Counted from the first letter of the stretch, positions 22,701 to 34,529 are shown. The stretch is DNA of 64,000 nucleotides from Hofstenia miamia (GCA_004352715.1 SCFE01000042.1:697645-761644), one strand, 5' to 3'. The notes: generated by a model not told the origin, from the letters alone. A program made the numbers and translations.

Positions 22701-22848
22701 AACCCTAAGATATGCAAATGTTACAACCACAGAAAGAGAAGCAGTGCTAAAGATGACAAAACAGGTGGAATTCGCAAAGACAACATGGTCTGATCAACAG
22801 GCAGAAATGATAATTCGAAAAGCAGACACTCTGGTGCATGGAGAATGA
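19746..22848 (+). pseudogene. Family A ORF3, about 1000-codon protein of unknown function
   Basis: A long coding region downstream of pol, kept mostly in two frames with one shift near 20830 and several TGA stops (for example 21970 and 22192). Recognisable conserved blocks shared with family B, in order: RMSKI...LHPYF (N-terminus), MRSTVHVVFDDAFTL, an EVALMEITRAYE block, MWGATSET...QPWLTT, FTKAFTRTELEELL, NQLAIDVECITS, MLFSGVNDIVW, FFYP, LAHTSRADA and MISIKGIQLYQKYY. It is hydrophilic and rich in Lys, Glu, Ile and Thr, with few Cys, no signal peptide and no hydrophobic stretch long enough for a membrane helix, so it is not an obvious env gene. I do not recognise the fold. It ends 34 bases before the 3' LTR. 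Confidence 0.8.
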
Positions 22849-22872
22849 GCTGTGCTAAAAATAACACAAGCT

Positions 22873-22880
22873 GAAGGGGG
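22873..22880 (+). other. Polypurine tract of family A
   Basis: GAAGGGGG followed by CA and then the LTR start TGTAGCATC at 22883. The fragment at 12109-12116 has the same purine run and CA. Confidence 0.75.
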
Positions 22881-22882
22881 CA

Positions 22883-22941
22883 TGTAGCATCATCCAAAAA
22901 TAAAACAGAAATAAGCTGCAAAACGTCGCAGAAGAACTAAG
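22883..22941 (+). repeat. Family A 3' LTR, first 59 bases before a gap
   Basis: Identical in order to 11323-11380 and then cut by the N gap. It defines the 3' end of the main internal region, which runs 13062-22882 (9.8 kb). Confidence 0.8.
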
Positions 22942-23941
22942 NNNNNNNNNNNNNNNNNNNNNNNNNNNNNNNNNNNNNNNNNNNNNNNNNNNNNNNNNNN
23001 NNNNNNNNNNNNNNNNNNNNNNNNNNNNNNNNNNNNNNNNNNNNNNNNNNNNNNNNNNNNNNNNNNNNNNNNNNNNNNNNNNNNNNNNNNNNNNNNNNNN
23101 NNNNNNNNNNNNNNNNNNNNNNNNNNNNNNNNNNNNNNNNNNNNNNNNNNNNNNNNNNNNNNNNNNNNNNNNNNNNNNNNNNNNNNNNNNNNNNNNNNNN
23201 NNNNNNNNNNNNNNNNNNNNNNNNNNNNNNNNNNNNNNNNNNNNNNNNNNNNNNNNNNNNNNNNNNNNNNNNNNNNNNNNNNNNNNNNNNNNNNNNNNNN
23301 NNNNNNNNNNNNNNNNNNNNNNNNNNNNNNNNNNNNNNNNNNNNNNNNNNNNNNNNNNNNNNNNNNNNNNNNNNNNNNNNNNNNNNNNNNNNNNNNNNNN
23401 NNNNNNNNNNNNNNNNNNNNNNNNNNNNNNNNNNNNNNNNNNNNNNNNNNNNNNNNNNNNNNNNNNNNNNNNNNNNNNNNNNNNNNNNNNNNNNNNNNNN
23501 NNNNNNNNNNNNNNNNNNNNNNNNNNNNNNNNNNNNNNNNNNNNNNNNNNNNNNNNNNNNNNNNNNNNNNNNNNNNNNNNNNNNNNNNNNNNNNNNNNNN
23601 NNNNNNNNNNNNNNNNNNNNNNNNNNNNNNNNNNNNNNNNNNNNNNNNNNNNNNNNNNNNNNNNNNNNNNNNNNNNNNNNNNNNNNNNNNNNNNNNNNNN
23701 NNNNNNNNNNNNNNNNNNNNNNNNNNNNNNNNNNNNNNNNNNNNNNNNNNNNNNNNNNNNNNNNNNNNNNNNNNNNNNNNNNNNNNNNNNNNNNNNNNNN
23801 NNNNNNNNNNNNNNNNNNNNNNNNNNNNNNNNNNNNNNNNNNNNNNNNNNNNNNNNNNNNNNNNNNNNNNNNNNNNNNNNNNNNNNNNNNNNNNNNNNNN
23901 NNNNNNNNNNNNNNNNNNNNNNNNNNNNNNNNNNNNNNNNN
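22942..23941. other. Assembly gap, 1000 N
   Basis: Exactly 1000 N, a placeholder length. The same length is used at 25435-26434, 35817-36816, 40956-41955, 55874-56873 and 58396-59395, so none of these gap sizes can be trusted. All six fall inside or beside repeats. Confidence 0.95.
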
Positions 23942-25434
23942 AACAAACCTCAACATGATGAATACAATAACAATAGCCATTAATGGAGTGATGACAAAGG
24001 CGACTATTGATACCGGAGCAGCAACATCCATAATCACTGATGAATGAGCTACGAAATTAGGATTTCAAAGAGAAGACATGAAGAATTGTTACAAAAGACT
24101 AATTAAGATATTCATCTACAGCCGCATCAATGGAAGATGCACACAATTGAAACAGAAGAAAATATCACAGCTGACATAATGCTATATGACAATAAAGGCA
24201 TCAACACCAAATGAGTTTCAATGCCGTCTAGCATTTGTACAATAAAAAACGGCAAAGGAAGGGTACCAATACTCAACGCTACAAACCGGAATGTGAACCT
24301 GAAAAGATCTCAGATAAGAATATATGGAAAATACATCAGAACTAACATCAGACTCATCTGGAAGGCAATGGAAGACTACGATGGAGCAAGTAATTTGCAT
24401 GGTCGATTTGAGGACTTGCAAGGGAAAGCGGATAGTACTCCACATGGCCAACTCAAGGGCAAGTGGACAAACACCATCAAAGTCGTTAGTACTCCCAAAA
24501 GCTGATTCAAGGGTGTTGGGACAAAAGCAGAAGAGGAAGATACACATGGGATGCCAGAGATAAATGACGAAGATTATCAACATCTAGAAGAGCGAGACAT
24601 CACGAAATTAAGAACACTTTTAGAAAAGCATAAACATATATTCAACTATGGAGAGATAAGTGTTAGTCAAGTGGTAGGTGAAAAACACAAAATCGTGACT
24701 ACAACAGATAAACTGATCAAGCTGCCAGTCAGAAGAGTACCCGAGCAGCTAAAGGAAGGATACAACCGGATACTAGAAGAACTAATCCACAATAAGATTA
24801 TCTGACCGAGTGAAAGCCCATAGGCAGCACCTACTGTGTTCGTGAAGCAGGGGAACAAGTATCGACTATGCATTGATTTCCGCGAATAGAGGACATGCTT
24901 TATGAAACCAGCAAACATAAATATTTTACGACATTAGATCTATGCAAAGCTTATTGGCAAGTGAAAATGGAGGAGGAAGACATAGAGAAAACAGCATTCA
25001 TAACTCCATACAGACTGTACAAATGGATTTATATGGCGTTCGGACTCTGCAAAGCGCCAGCAACTTTCCAGAGATATATAATGAAGGTACTTAAGAACAA
25101 GACACATTGAATGGAAGAAGGAGTCAGCGCCTATATAGACGACATTATAGTCACAAGCAACACACTCCAAGAACACCTGGAAAAACTAGAAAGAACACTA
25201 ACAATCTTAGAGAACGCGGGACTCCGGATCAATGGAAACAAATGTGACATCCTCAAAGAGAAAATAGTGTTCCTCGGAAGAATGATAGAAAAAATGGAAG
25301 GATCTGTATGAAGGATAATGCCGAGAAATGATCAGGAAAATAGAGAAGCCAAACAACAAAAAGGATATCCAGATATCCAGAGAATCATGGGATTTTTCAA
25401 TTATTATGGAACCTTCATCCTGAACATAGCTGGA
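23942..25434 (+). pseudogene. pol: Second family A copy: protease, linker and RT part
   Basis: Starts inside the same sequence as 15180 and ends in the gap at the RT connection. It keeps the protease active-site DTGA (Asp codon 24009-24011) but lacks about 263 bases between 24110 and 24111 relative to 15348-15610, removing the protease C-terminal half. The linker repeats follow (24389-24505). The RT has the middle section missing from the first copy (about 24970-25084) and a YIDD box near 25131; TGA at 24803 matches the site at 16304, while CGA is kept at 24862 where the first copy has TGA. Confidence 0.88.
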
Positions 25435-26434
25435 NNNNNNNNNNNNNNNNNNNNNNNNNNNNNNNNNNNNNNNNNNNNNNNNNNNNNNNNNNNNNNNNNN
25501 NNNNNNNNNNNNNNNNNNNNNNNNNNNNNNNNNNNNNNNNNNNNNNNNNNNNNNNNNNNNNNNNNNNNNNNNNNNNNNNNNNNNNNNNNNNNNNNNNNNN
25601 NNNNNNNNNNNNNNNNNNNNNNNNNNNNNNNNNNNNNNNNNNNNNNNNNNNNNNNNNNNNNNNNNNNNNNNNNNNNNNNNNNNNNNNNNNNNNNNNNNNN
25701 NNNNNNNNNNNNNNNNNNNNNNNNNNNNNNNNNNNNNNNNNNNNNNNNNNNNNNNNNNNNNNNNNNNNNNNNNNNNNNNNNNNNNNNNNNNNNNNNNNNN
25801 NNNNNNNNNNNNNNNNNNNNNNNNNNNNNNNNNNNNNNNNNNNNNNNNNNNNNNNNNNNNNNNNNNNNNNNNNNNNNNNNNNNNNNNNNNNNNNNNNNNN
25901 NNNNNNNNNNNNNNNNNNNNNNNNNNNNNNNNNNNNNNNNNNNNNNNNNNNNNNNNNNNNNNNNNNNNNNNNNNNNNNNNNNNNNNNNNNNNNNNNNNNN
26001 NNNNNNNNNNNNNNNNNNNNNNNNNNNNNNNNNNNNNNNNNNNNNNNNNNNNNNNNNNNNNNNNNNNNNNNNNNNNNNNNNNNNNNNNNNNNNNNNNNNN
26101 NNNNNNNNNNNNNNNNNNNNNNNNNNNNNNNNNNNNNNNNNNNNNNNNNNNNNNNNNNNNNNNNNNNNNNNNNNNNNNNNNNNNNNNNNNNNNNNNNNNN
26201 NNNNNNNNNNNNNNNNNNNNNNNNNNNNNNNNNNNNNNNNNNNNNNNNNNNNNNNNNNNNNNNNNNNNNNNNNNNNNNNNNNNNNNNNNNNNNNNNNNNN
26301 NNNNNNNNNNNNNNNNNNNNNNNNNNNNNNNNNNNNNNNNNNNNNNNNNNNNNNNNNNNNNNNNNNNNNNNNNNNNNNNNNNNNNNNNNNNNNNNNNNNN
26401 NNNNNNNNNNNNNNNNNNNNNNNNNNNNNNNNNN

Positions 26435-27040
26435 AACAATTTTGAAATAGAAGCTTCATCATAGAATGCACTTATGTTATTCCATACTTCCTCTCTAGTT
26501 ATTTGATCTGGGTCGTTCTTTCCCAGCCGCACCATTGTTATTATCTCCACTCGACGCATCACATCATAATATTGATATGTCAGGCTCCAAAGTTCGCCCC
26601 AAACTATGTTGTTTATTCCAGAGAATAACATGACTGTTTTTGTCTCTCTCTTTTCAATCTCGTTCCTCACTTTCTTTATTTGTTTATGTATGGCGTCGCC
26701 TTCATGATACAGATTGTACAGTGTAACTTCTCCTTCAATGTACACTCTTTCTTTGTTATCATTCTGCATTAATATGTCTTTTGATTTCCTATATCGTTCA
26801 TCTCTGACAATTTTCTCTGCTTCTTCCAATTTGTTTATGTAAGTATTTTCTTCATGCCACAATGCTTTTACCAGCTTTTTGTTTTTCAATTGCCATATAG
26901 GTAATAACATCAGTACTGAGATAGTTGGCGGCTTTTTGTTTTTCAATTGCCATATAGGTAATAACATCAGTACTGAGATAGTTGGCGGCAGTGTACATTT
27001 TAATAACATTGTCATTGTATGCTTCTCTATTTCTTCATAT
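26435..27040 (-). pseudogene. Family B ORF3 fragment, extra copy
   Basis: Almost identical to 27515-28065 on the same strand, so it is a second copy of the middle of ORF3 (from LPPTISVLMLLPIW to the FYDEASISKL block). It differs by an exact 57-base tandem duplication at 26876-26989 encoding PPTISVLMLLPIWQLKNKK twice in frame. It is bounded by the 1000-N gap and a single N at 27041, where it abuts an LTR; it may be an alternative haplotype placed in series. Confidence 0.85.
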
Positions 27041-27041
27041 N

Positions 27042-27131
27042 TTTACAATTAATATTTATATCAAAATTCAGTCTTCTTTCTTTCCTTTGTTTCTCTTAAT
27101 TTGACCACACATGATTCTGAATTATGTTACA
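27042..27131 (-). repeat. Family B 3' LTR, first 90 bases
   Basis: On the minus strand the LTR starts TGTAACATAATTCAG at 27131 directly after the purine tract CTGGAGGAGGAG (27132-27143). It matches 961-1050. The rest is missing after the single N at 27041. Confidence 0.8.
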
Positions 27132-27142
27132 CTCCTCCTCCA
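27132..27142 (-). other. Polypurine tract, family B minus-strand element
   Basis: TGGAGGAGGAG on the minus strand immediately before the LTR, the same as 950-960. Confidence 0.7.
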
Positions 27143-27148
27143 GTATAG

Positions 27149-30100
27149 CTAATTAAGGATTACGACTCTTTCTCCATGTACCATTTCAACCGCCTGTTTT
27201 ATCCTCATGTTCGCTTCTGGCATCTCCCATTCAGTCTTTTCATACTTCTCTTCTTTAGTTAGTTTCAGCACTACTTCCTTTTCTGTAGTCACCAATTTCT
27301 TATGTCTCAGAAACATCGGATTTCATAACTTGCTCGATATTGTGCACATACTGTGTAATTTGTTCAACTTTCCATTAAATTCTTCGTAGTACTTCTCATA
27401 TAGTTTCAACCCTTTGATTGCTATCATCAATGTTATTATCACATCTACTCTACTTGTGTGAGCTAACTTGGGCTTTATTGTTGTGTTTGGGTAGAAGAAT
27501 TCATAGGTAGATCTTAACAATTTTGAAATAGAAGCTTCATCATAGAATGCACTTATGTTATTCCATACTTCCTCTCTAGTTATTTGATCTGGGTCGTTCT
27601 TTCCCAGCCGCACCATTGTTATTATCTCCACTCGACGCATCACATCATAATATTGATATGTCAGGCTCCAAAGTTCGCCCCAAACTATGTTGTTTATTCC
27701 AGAGAATAACATGACTGTTTTTGTCTCTCTCTTTTCAATCTCGTTCCTCACTTTCTTTATTTGTTTATGTATGGCGTCGCCTTCATGATACAGATTGTAC
27801 AGTGTAACTTCTCCTTCAATGTACACTCTTTCTTTGTTATCATTCTGCATTAATATGTCTTTTGATTTCCTATATCGTTCATCTCTGACAATTTTCTCTG
27901 CTTCTTCCAATTTGTTTATGTAAGTATTTTCTTCATGCCACAATGCTTTTACCAGCTTTTTGTTTTTCAATTGCCATATAGGTAATAACATCAGTACTGA
28001 GATGGTTGGCGGCAGTGTACATTTTAGTAACGTTGTCATTGTATGCTTCTCTATTTCTTCATATGAGCCTTCCATTTTCAATGTAGTTGCCATCCCAAAT
28101 GTAGCAGGGTAATTGTTCTTACTCGTTTTAATGTTAGTCCATGCTTCATGAGATTCGACGCCGTTTCAGCTTTTATAACAATTTTCGAAGTTATACATTC
28201 TATGTCTACTGCCAATTGATTTTGTGGTTGTAGCATCTTATTAATTTCTTGCTTCGTAAATGCTTCAGTACACAATATCTTTATCATCAATTTTGCTGCC
28301 TTTTCGTAAACTTTCCTGTAAATTCTTTGCACTATATTGTCCGTTTTTTATCTTCTGACTGTTATTTCCACCAATAACTGTTTGTCGTCTGTATCCAACC
28401 ATGATATCTTGCTAGGCTCTCTTTCATTCCATTTTTCCATGTTAATCTTATCTATTTCTTTTTGAGTTTCTGGGGGTTAGTGCGATTGTGTTTGTTTGTA
28501 ACAAGATTTCTTCCATCCGCATTTCCTCTTGTGACTTACTAACCATCTCGATAATTTCTTTTCTCATTATCTTCGATTTTTTAATTATTTTCGTGTATGC
28601 GCACTGAGGATACTCACGAATATATTTCTTCATTTCTTGCATAATCATCTTGTTAATTTCTTTTCGTTCAATTTCTTTGATAGTTTCCAGTTTGCTAGCA
28701 CTCTCTCTCTTAATCAGATTGCGTGTTGTTAGCCATGGTTGCTGCTTTAAAGATTTTAGTTTCGTATTCGAAGTTGCGCCCCACATGAATTTCTTGGCTT
28801 CATCGTTTAATATATCTATCTCCACAGGACATATTCCCGTTTTGTTGGCAAGTTCTACCACACTTGGTCTGCCTAACATGTGTTGTTGTGTCAGCAGTCG
28901 CATATAGAATTTTTCAAACTTTTGTTGAACTTTTTTAGTCAGCGATAGTGACAATATCTCCACGTACTGTAACAACCACTGTTTCACGTTGACCAGTATA
29001 GGTGCTACTGCTATTTCATACTTTTTATTTTTCACCATGGCCTTCCGTTCTTTTCTTCTTATTGGCAACACTATCTTTTCATTATTCATCAAAGCTATAC
29101 TCAATATCCATATTGATGTCCGTGCTCTTATATGTGGTGCATTCACTTCTTTGAAAATCATGTTTCAGAAATTTCGTTTTGATTCCATTTCGTACGCCTT
29201 TCTAATTTCCATCAACGCCATCTCCACTGTTTTGTGATACGTCTTTATCAGCGATACTATGTCAATCTTGGGCCATTCTCCATGTACAGGCTTTTCAGTT
29301 TTCATTTCTCTCCACACATTCATGATACTTCTTAGATGTTCTGGTGTCTGGTTCATGCTACATTTTACGTATAGGTTTCCTGTTTCTTCCAGATTTTCCC
29401 TTATTCCAAGCATTTCCGTGGTTTTTACTTGATAATACATATCAATCGCTATTTCCGGCTCAACCATTATCCTCTCTGCTGGCGCGCTGTTGTTTATTTG
29501 CAAATCCATATTAATCATCTCTGAGATTGCTTTGCCGCTTTTTTCCATTATAAACACATTTTCCAATTTTTCTTCTAAATTTTGTAGGAATTCTGGTACT
29601 TCCTCTCCTTCTCACGTTCTGACTATGACTTTTGTCTTGTATTGTTTAGCCATTCTTAGCATTTCTTTGATATGTTCTTCCAAATTTTTCGATACTATTT
29701 CCACTTGTTTAGTGAAGTATATCATCCTTAAATGCTCTTTGTCTAAATTGACCTGTTTGCATTTCTCTATCAGCTTATTTTTATTTCTAATTAACTTCTG
29801 GACATCTTTTAATGTGAATTTTTCTTCAAACGTTATATGCACTGTACTTTTGAAGTAAGGCTGATTAAATGTTTCCTTCATGTCTCTTGAATATGCTATA
29901 ATCGTATTGCACACTGGCCTATTCTGCTTGTCGATTATGATGGGAATTGCTGATGCCTCTGTTTCTTTTGTCACTGAGTTTTGTTGTAAGAAACATTTTC
30001 TCTCTGGTGACAAATTGTCCTGCAAACTATAGCATATTTTTCTGTTTGCTATAAAGTATGGGTGGATTTTATCTTTCCCAATTCTCGTCATTCTACTTTC

Positions 30101-30240
30101 TCGCTCCTCTGATCTGGAGGATTTTGTTGTGGTAGATGATTGCCTGTGAGAGAATGGTTGTGAACTGTGAGTGGTAAATGAGCTTGTTGATGGTTGTTCT
30201 GAAATATCCATTTCTGAGTCTTCACTGATTTCTTGAATGT
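27149..30240 (-). pseudogene. Family B ORF3, about 1000-codon protein of unknown function
   Basis: Runs through consecutive open blocks on the minus strand (30240 down to 27149) with few breaks: shifts near 29610, 29163, 28440, 28085 and 27325. It aligns with family A ORF3 in every block: RMTRIGKDKIHPYF, KSTVHITFEEKFTL, EMALMEIRKAYE, CPVEIDIL and MWGATSNT, QPWLTTRNLIKRE, TEAFTKQEINKML, NQLAVDIECITS, MLFSGINNIVW, FFYP, LAHTSRVD and MIAIKGLKLYEKYYEE. The last block before the stop (27149-27151) matches the family A C-terminus (V-H-G-E). Lys/Glu/Ile-rich, no signal peptide, no membrane helix, no zinc motif. Because A and B differ at many DNA positions but keep the protein, it was once under selection. 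Confidence 0.82.
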
Positions 30241-30274
30241 CCGGGTCAACATATAGACCACAGACTTCAGTACC

Positions 30275-30790
30275 TGCTGCCTTTAATTGCAGTTGAGGAC
30301 TTATTCTTGTAGCTTTGTACTCTCTGTCTTTTAATTGACTTCGAGTTCCACTGGATTTGGGGGAGTGTTCCATTGATGAGTTAGATTTTTGATCCAACCT
30401 CACGCTCTTTAAATGACGATCAGTATCCTGATGATGGCCCTCTCTTATCTGCCTGCCCTTTAAATGACATTTGGTGGAGGGTGATCTCTTTGGTGTTATC
30501 TCCATCCTCATGCCCTTTAAATGACAATCGGATTGCGGAGATCTCCTTCATACCCTTCTTTGTTTATTCATTGGTGTTAGTCTCTCCATCCTCATGCCCT
30601 TTAAATGACAATCAGATTGCGGAGATTTTCGTCGCACTCATCTTCTTCTATTCACTGGTGAAGACTGCTCCATCCTCATGCCCGTTAATTGACAATCGGA
30701 TTGCAGAGACCTTGTGCTACCACCATGACTGCTAGAATTTTCTCCCCTCATCACGCCCTTTAAATGACGATCGGATTTTGGGGATTTCCT
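30275..30790 (-). repeat. Peptide repeat array between integrase and ORF3, family B
   Basis: About eight copies of a unit ending H-L-K-G or Q-L-K-x start on the plus strand at about 30278, 30327, 30405, 30456, 30513, 30597, 30681 and 30756 (core CCCTTTAAATGAC or variants). From the second unit on the spacings 78, 51, 57, 84, 84 and 75 are all multiples of three. The best units read SPQSDCHLKGMRME with an Arg-rich patch (NRRR, RRK) before them. Two in-frame TGA codons between units sit in Arg-rich context. DNA is less conserved than the peptide, as expected for a coding repeat. Confidence 0.8.
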
Positions 30791-32335
30791 GCAGATCCTT
30801 CTGCTCTTCAACAGTGATCTGCTGTTCATTCTTTTCATTATCTAATCTAAATGGAGTTACTAAATTTAAATCCCATATCTCTGGGTCATATTTATTTTTA
30901 TTTTTTACAGCCCTCTGGGGCATTGTTCTTCTCTCGACTTCATCATCTTCCTGCATAGGGTTGTACTCTTCTTGAAATTCTTCCTCTGCTACACCGTCAA
31001 GATCATTCATTTCACAATATATACCATCATTATTTTCTATAAATTTAAATTGTGCATAATTATTTAATTTTTTTTTTACATGTCCTTCGTCGCCCTTTTT
31101 AAATTTTGAAAGTGTAAAATCCTACCGTCACTCAGTTTGTAATTGTTATTTGGTAATGTTTGTGAAATGACAAATGGCCCTGACCACTGTGTTTTTAATT
31201 TTCTTACCTGGTTTATGTCGTATGTTCTCAATAATGTGTATGCGTAAACCTTATCACCCTTCTTGTGCAGCTTTCTGTAGATTTTCTTGTTAAAATTTCT
31301 TTGCTGTCTTATCGCAGACTTTTTCGTATTGTGACACATCTCTTCATGGATTCCTGTTAGTTGATCTTTTATCTTCTTGATATATTCATTGTCTGGTTTG
31401 TCTGAATAATTATTATATTGCATAGATATTGGTGTCGCTGCCTCTCTGCCATACATTGCTTTGAAAGGTGTTGTCCCCATAGTGGAATGTACTGAGGTGT
31501 TGTAGTAGTACTCTACCATTTCTATTACCTCTCTCCAATCTCTTCCGCCAATCCTAGATGTTAACACTCTGATCAATTTAATCATTGTTCTATTTAAACG
31601 TTCCACAGCCCCATTTGCTTGTGGATGGTAAGCCATTGTTTTCTCCATCATTATTTCCAACAATTTCGCCATTTCTTCAAACAATTTACTTTCAGATTGC
31701 ACACCTCTGCCAGATATTATTACTTCCATGGGTCCAAATTTTAATATCCACTCTTTCATTATTTTTCTGCCACTATTTTTGCTGTCGTAGAATCTATTTG
31801 GTACTATTTGGTTCGGTGCAGTTGCTATTATTATTTCCAACGGCGCTGTTTACCTCGGAAAATGACTTTTATTATTTAACAGGCACGTGGTACACTTATT
31901 AATAACGTCCTCTACCACTTTTCTGACTCCAATCATTATAAATCTTGCGTTAAATGTTTGTTCAGTTTGGATTATCCCAATATGTCCTTTTTCATGGGTT
32001 TTCCTTATCAATTCCCTCTTGTAGTATTCTGGAATCACAATTCTTAGTGTTCTTCCATGTACGTATAGTAACCTGTTTTTATTTATTTTCCATGTATATC
32101 GGTGATAATAGCTACTTGCTTCCTTACTTATTTGTTCATTACTGTCTTCCAGTTTTCTTTTTATCTCCATCATTATCAGATCTGTTTTCTGCTTTTTGAC
32201 AATTTCACTTTTGTTGATTTCCTCTTTAATTGTAATGGGCATTATCACCTGACCTTTTTTATCTGCATTGATGTCTGGTAGTTCATCGTATTCGCTATGT
32301 GGCAAAAAATGAAATCTCTTCTTCTCTCCTTCCTG
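30791..32335 (-). pseudogene. pol: Family B integrase and acidic pol tail
   Basis: Zinc-binding H2C2 region (RKTHEKGHIGI, CTTCLLNN) is at about 31870-32010. Then about 30 residues including the first catalytic Asp (the HIDLE region) are deleted near 31830, and the second catalytic site reads IISGRGVQSES, so that Asp is Gly. YHPQANGAVERLNRT with the Glu is intact. The GPY/F module (WSGPFVISQTLPNNNYKL) and LHFQNLKRA are well kept. The acidic tail with YDPEIWDLNL follows to about 30800. The enzyme must be inactive. Confidence 0.88.
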
Positions 32336-33860
32336 ATTTTCAACATCTCTTTGGTATTCCAGTAGTGCAGTCCAGAAATCAGCATTTTTATGTAGCGTAC
32401 CTTTTCTATGTTTGATTGTGAATCTAAATTTGTTTAGATACTCTATCCACCTCAAAACAATTGACAACTTGTCTCCTGAAAATTTTTTGAGCCATGCCAA
32501 TCCACTATTATCTGTTCACACTTTAAATTTTTGTCCAATTAAAAAGTATCTAAATTTCTTTATACTTTCTACCAACACTAACATCTCCAACTTTGTTGAC
32601 CCATAATTTTCTTCACTTGTTCTTAATTGTCGACTAAAGAATTGTATAGGTACTTCTCTTCCATTTTTCATTTGTCCCAAACAAGCTCCTATTGCAACAT
32701 TACTCGCATCACAGTCTAATATAAATTCTTCTTCATAATCAGGTGTGTTTAACGATGGCATCTTAGCAAGTTCATTTTTTATGTTTTCTAATTGTTCTTC
32801 TTCTCTCCATGTCCATTCAAATGGTTTAGATTTTTTAAGTAATGCTGTTATTCTAGTTGTTTTTTGAGCTATATTCGGTATAAATGATCCATAGTAGTTG
32901 ATGAACCCCATTATTCTCTGTATGTCCTTCTTTGTTTTTGGGCTTTTAATATTTAAAATCATTTCCTTTGCATTGTTTTTCATTTTAATTTTGCCTTTTC
33001 GTATTCTTCTTCTCAAAAATACTACTTCAGTTTTTAAAATCTCGCATTTTTTTCCATTCACCCTCAGTCTGGCATTATAGAGAATCATTAACGTCCTATC
33101 CAATTTTTCTAAATGTGATTAATATATCGTCTATGTAAGTGCACACTCCATCTTCCAACTTTTTATTCTTTTGTTTTAACACTTTCATTACATATCGTTG
33201 AAACGTCGCTGGTGTGTTACAAAGTCCAAACGCCATATACATCCATTCAAACAATCCGTATGGAGTTATGAATGCCGTTTTTTCGATGTCCTTAGGCTCC
33301 ATTGGTACTTGCCAGTAGGCTTTGCATTAGTCAATACATGTAAAGTATTTGTTTTTTGTTGCTTTGTAAATCATGTCATCTATTTGCGGTAACAGATAAG
33401 CATCTTTTTTAGTTACGTTGTTTAATTTTCTGAAATCTATACAAAGCCTGTACTTTTCACCCTGTTTTACAAACACCGTCAGCGACGCGTAAGGACTTTC
33501 ACTTGGCCTTATAATTTTATTATCAATGAGTTCATTCAAAATTGTATTATATTTGTCTTTCAGATTTTCCGGTACTCTTCTGCAAGGTAATCTGATTGGT
33601 TCATCCGTTGTAGTAATTATCTTGTGCATTTCACCAATTGCTTTCCCCACACTGATTTCTCTGAAGTTAAATATCTTATTATGCTTATTCAAAATTCCTA
33701 CAAGCTTTTCCTTTTCTTCATTATTTAGATGTGGGTATTCTTCTTTCTTGATTTCCAGTATCTGAAATATTTCTTCTTCTTCTTTCATTATTATGTTTAT
33801 TGTTTTGTTTACCATCTGCTTCTCAGATTTTACTGTTTTTCCTTTTATCGTCACCTTATC
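32336..33860 (-). pseudogene. pol: Family B reverse transcriptase and RNase H
   Basis: RT: LPCRRVPENL, SESPYASLTVFVKQ, YRLCIDFRKLN, then CID(stop)CKAYWQV, TPYGLFEWMYMAFGLC, TPATFQRYV and TYIDDILI. A frameshift near 33100 separates fingers/palm from thumb. The connection GFINYYGSFIPNIA, then RNase H with ILDCDASNVAIGA, GSTKLEMLVLVESIKKFRYFL and (stop)TDNSGLAWLKKFSG. The TGA at 32516-32518 replaces Arg found in the other families. The catalytic YIDD and RNase H Asp are present. Confidence 0.9.
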
Positions 33861-34529
33861 TTTATTAACATTAACGATATGATTTGTTGCATTTAATACT
33901 GGTATCCAACCTTTTCCTTCTCATATCATGCACAAACTTGATGGAATCGATAACTTCTTTGTATTTATACCAATTTGGTCATATATCATTACCTCCGTGT
34001 TTATCCTTTCACTTGTTGTGATTTCACACATTTTCCAATTATTTGGCAAAGTCTTTACATCTTCTGCCAACTTGAATATTATTGTGTCATCTTTATTGCA
34101 ATCTTCATATGTTGTTACTATCTCTTCTTGTACAGTTATCATTCTATCCTTATAGTTTATAATGCACTTGTTGTTTGTAAGAAAATCATTACCCAATATT
34201 ACTTCATATGGTAATTGGTTCCTCTCTGTGTCAATTACTGTAAAAGTTTGTTGAAATGTCATGTTTGCCACTCTCACTGGTATATTTTCCAACTTACCTT
34301 TCACGTCAATGTAATCTCCAGAAGCATTTATTAATCTATTTTTTTCGTTATTTAATTGTTCTCTTTGAAATCCAACTTTCTTCACACACTCATCCGTTAT
34401 TATGGATATCACTGCTCCCATATCTACTGTCGCTTCTACCATCACTCCATTAATAACAATTGTTATCGTATTTGTTTTTAGTAGATTGGTCACTATTAGT
34501 ATGGGTGCTCGGTTTTTCAGAGACGGCAC
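33861..34529 (-). pseudogene. pro: Family B aspartic protease
   Basis: Long open frame of 202 codons on the minus strand, with ITIVINGVMVEATV before the active site and LGNDFLTNNKCIINY after it. The active-site triad reads D-M-G (34419-34424 on the plus strand), so the conserved Thr is Met, consistent with ACG to ATG. It ends in KLSIPSSLCMI before a TGA, then continues toward RT. No S-P-x-Q-L-K-G repeats lie in this linker, unlike families A and D. Confidence 0.85.

Noticed and set aside
20033-22848. ORF3 as an envelope glycoprotein
   Set aside because: No signal peptide, no long hydrophobic segment, few Cys and no glycosylation-rich ectodomain pattern in either family.
22855-27015. Long open frames spanning the N gaps (also at 35798-36826, 40916-42029, 55756-57207 and 58270-59502)
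   Set aside because: They are open only because N codons are read as non-stop; real sequence contributes a few codons at the ends. The exception is the transposase end 56874-57207, annotated on its own.
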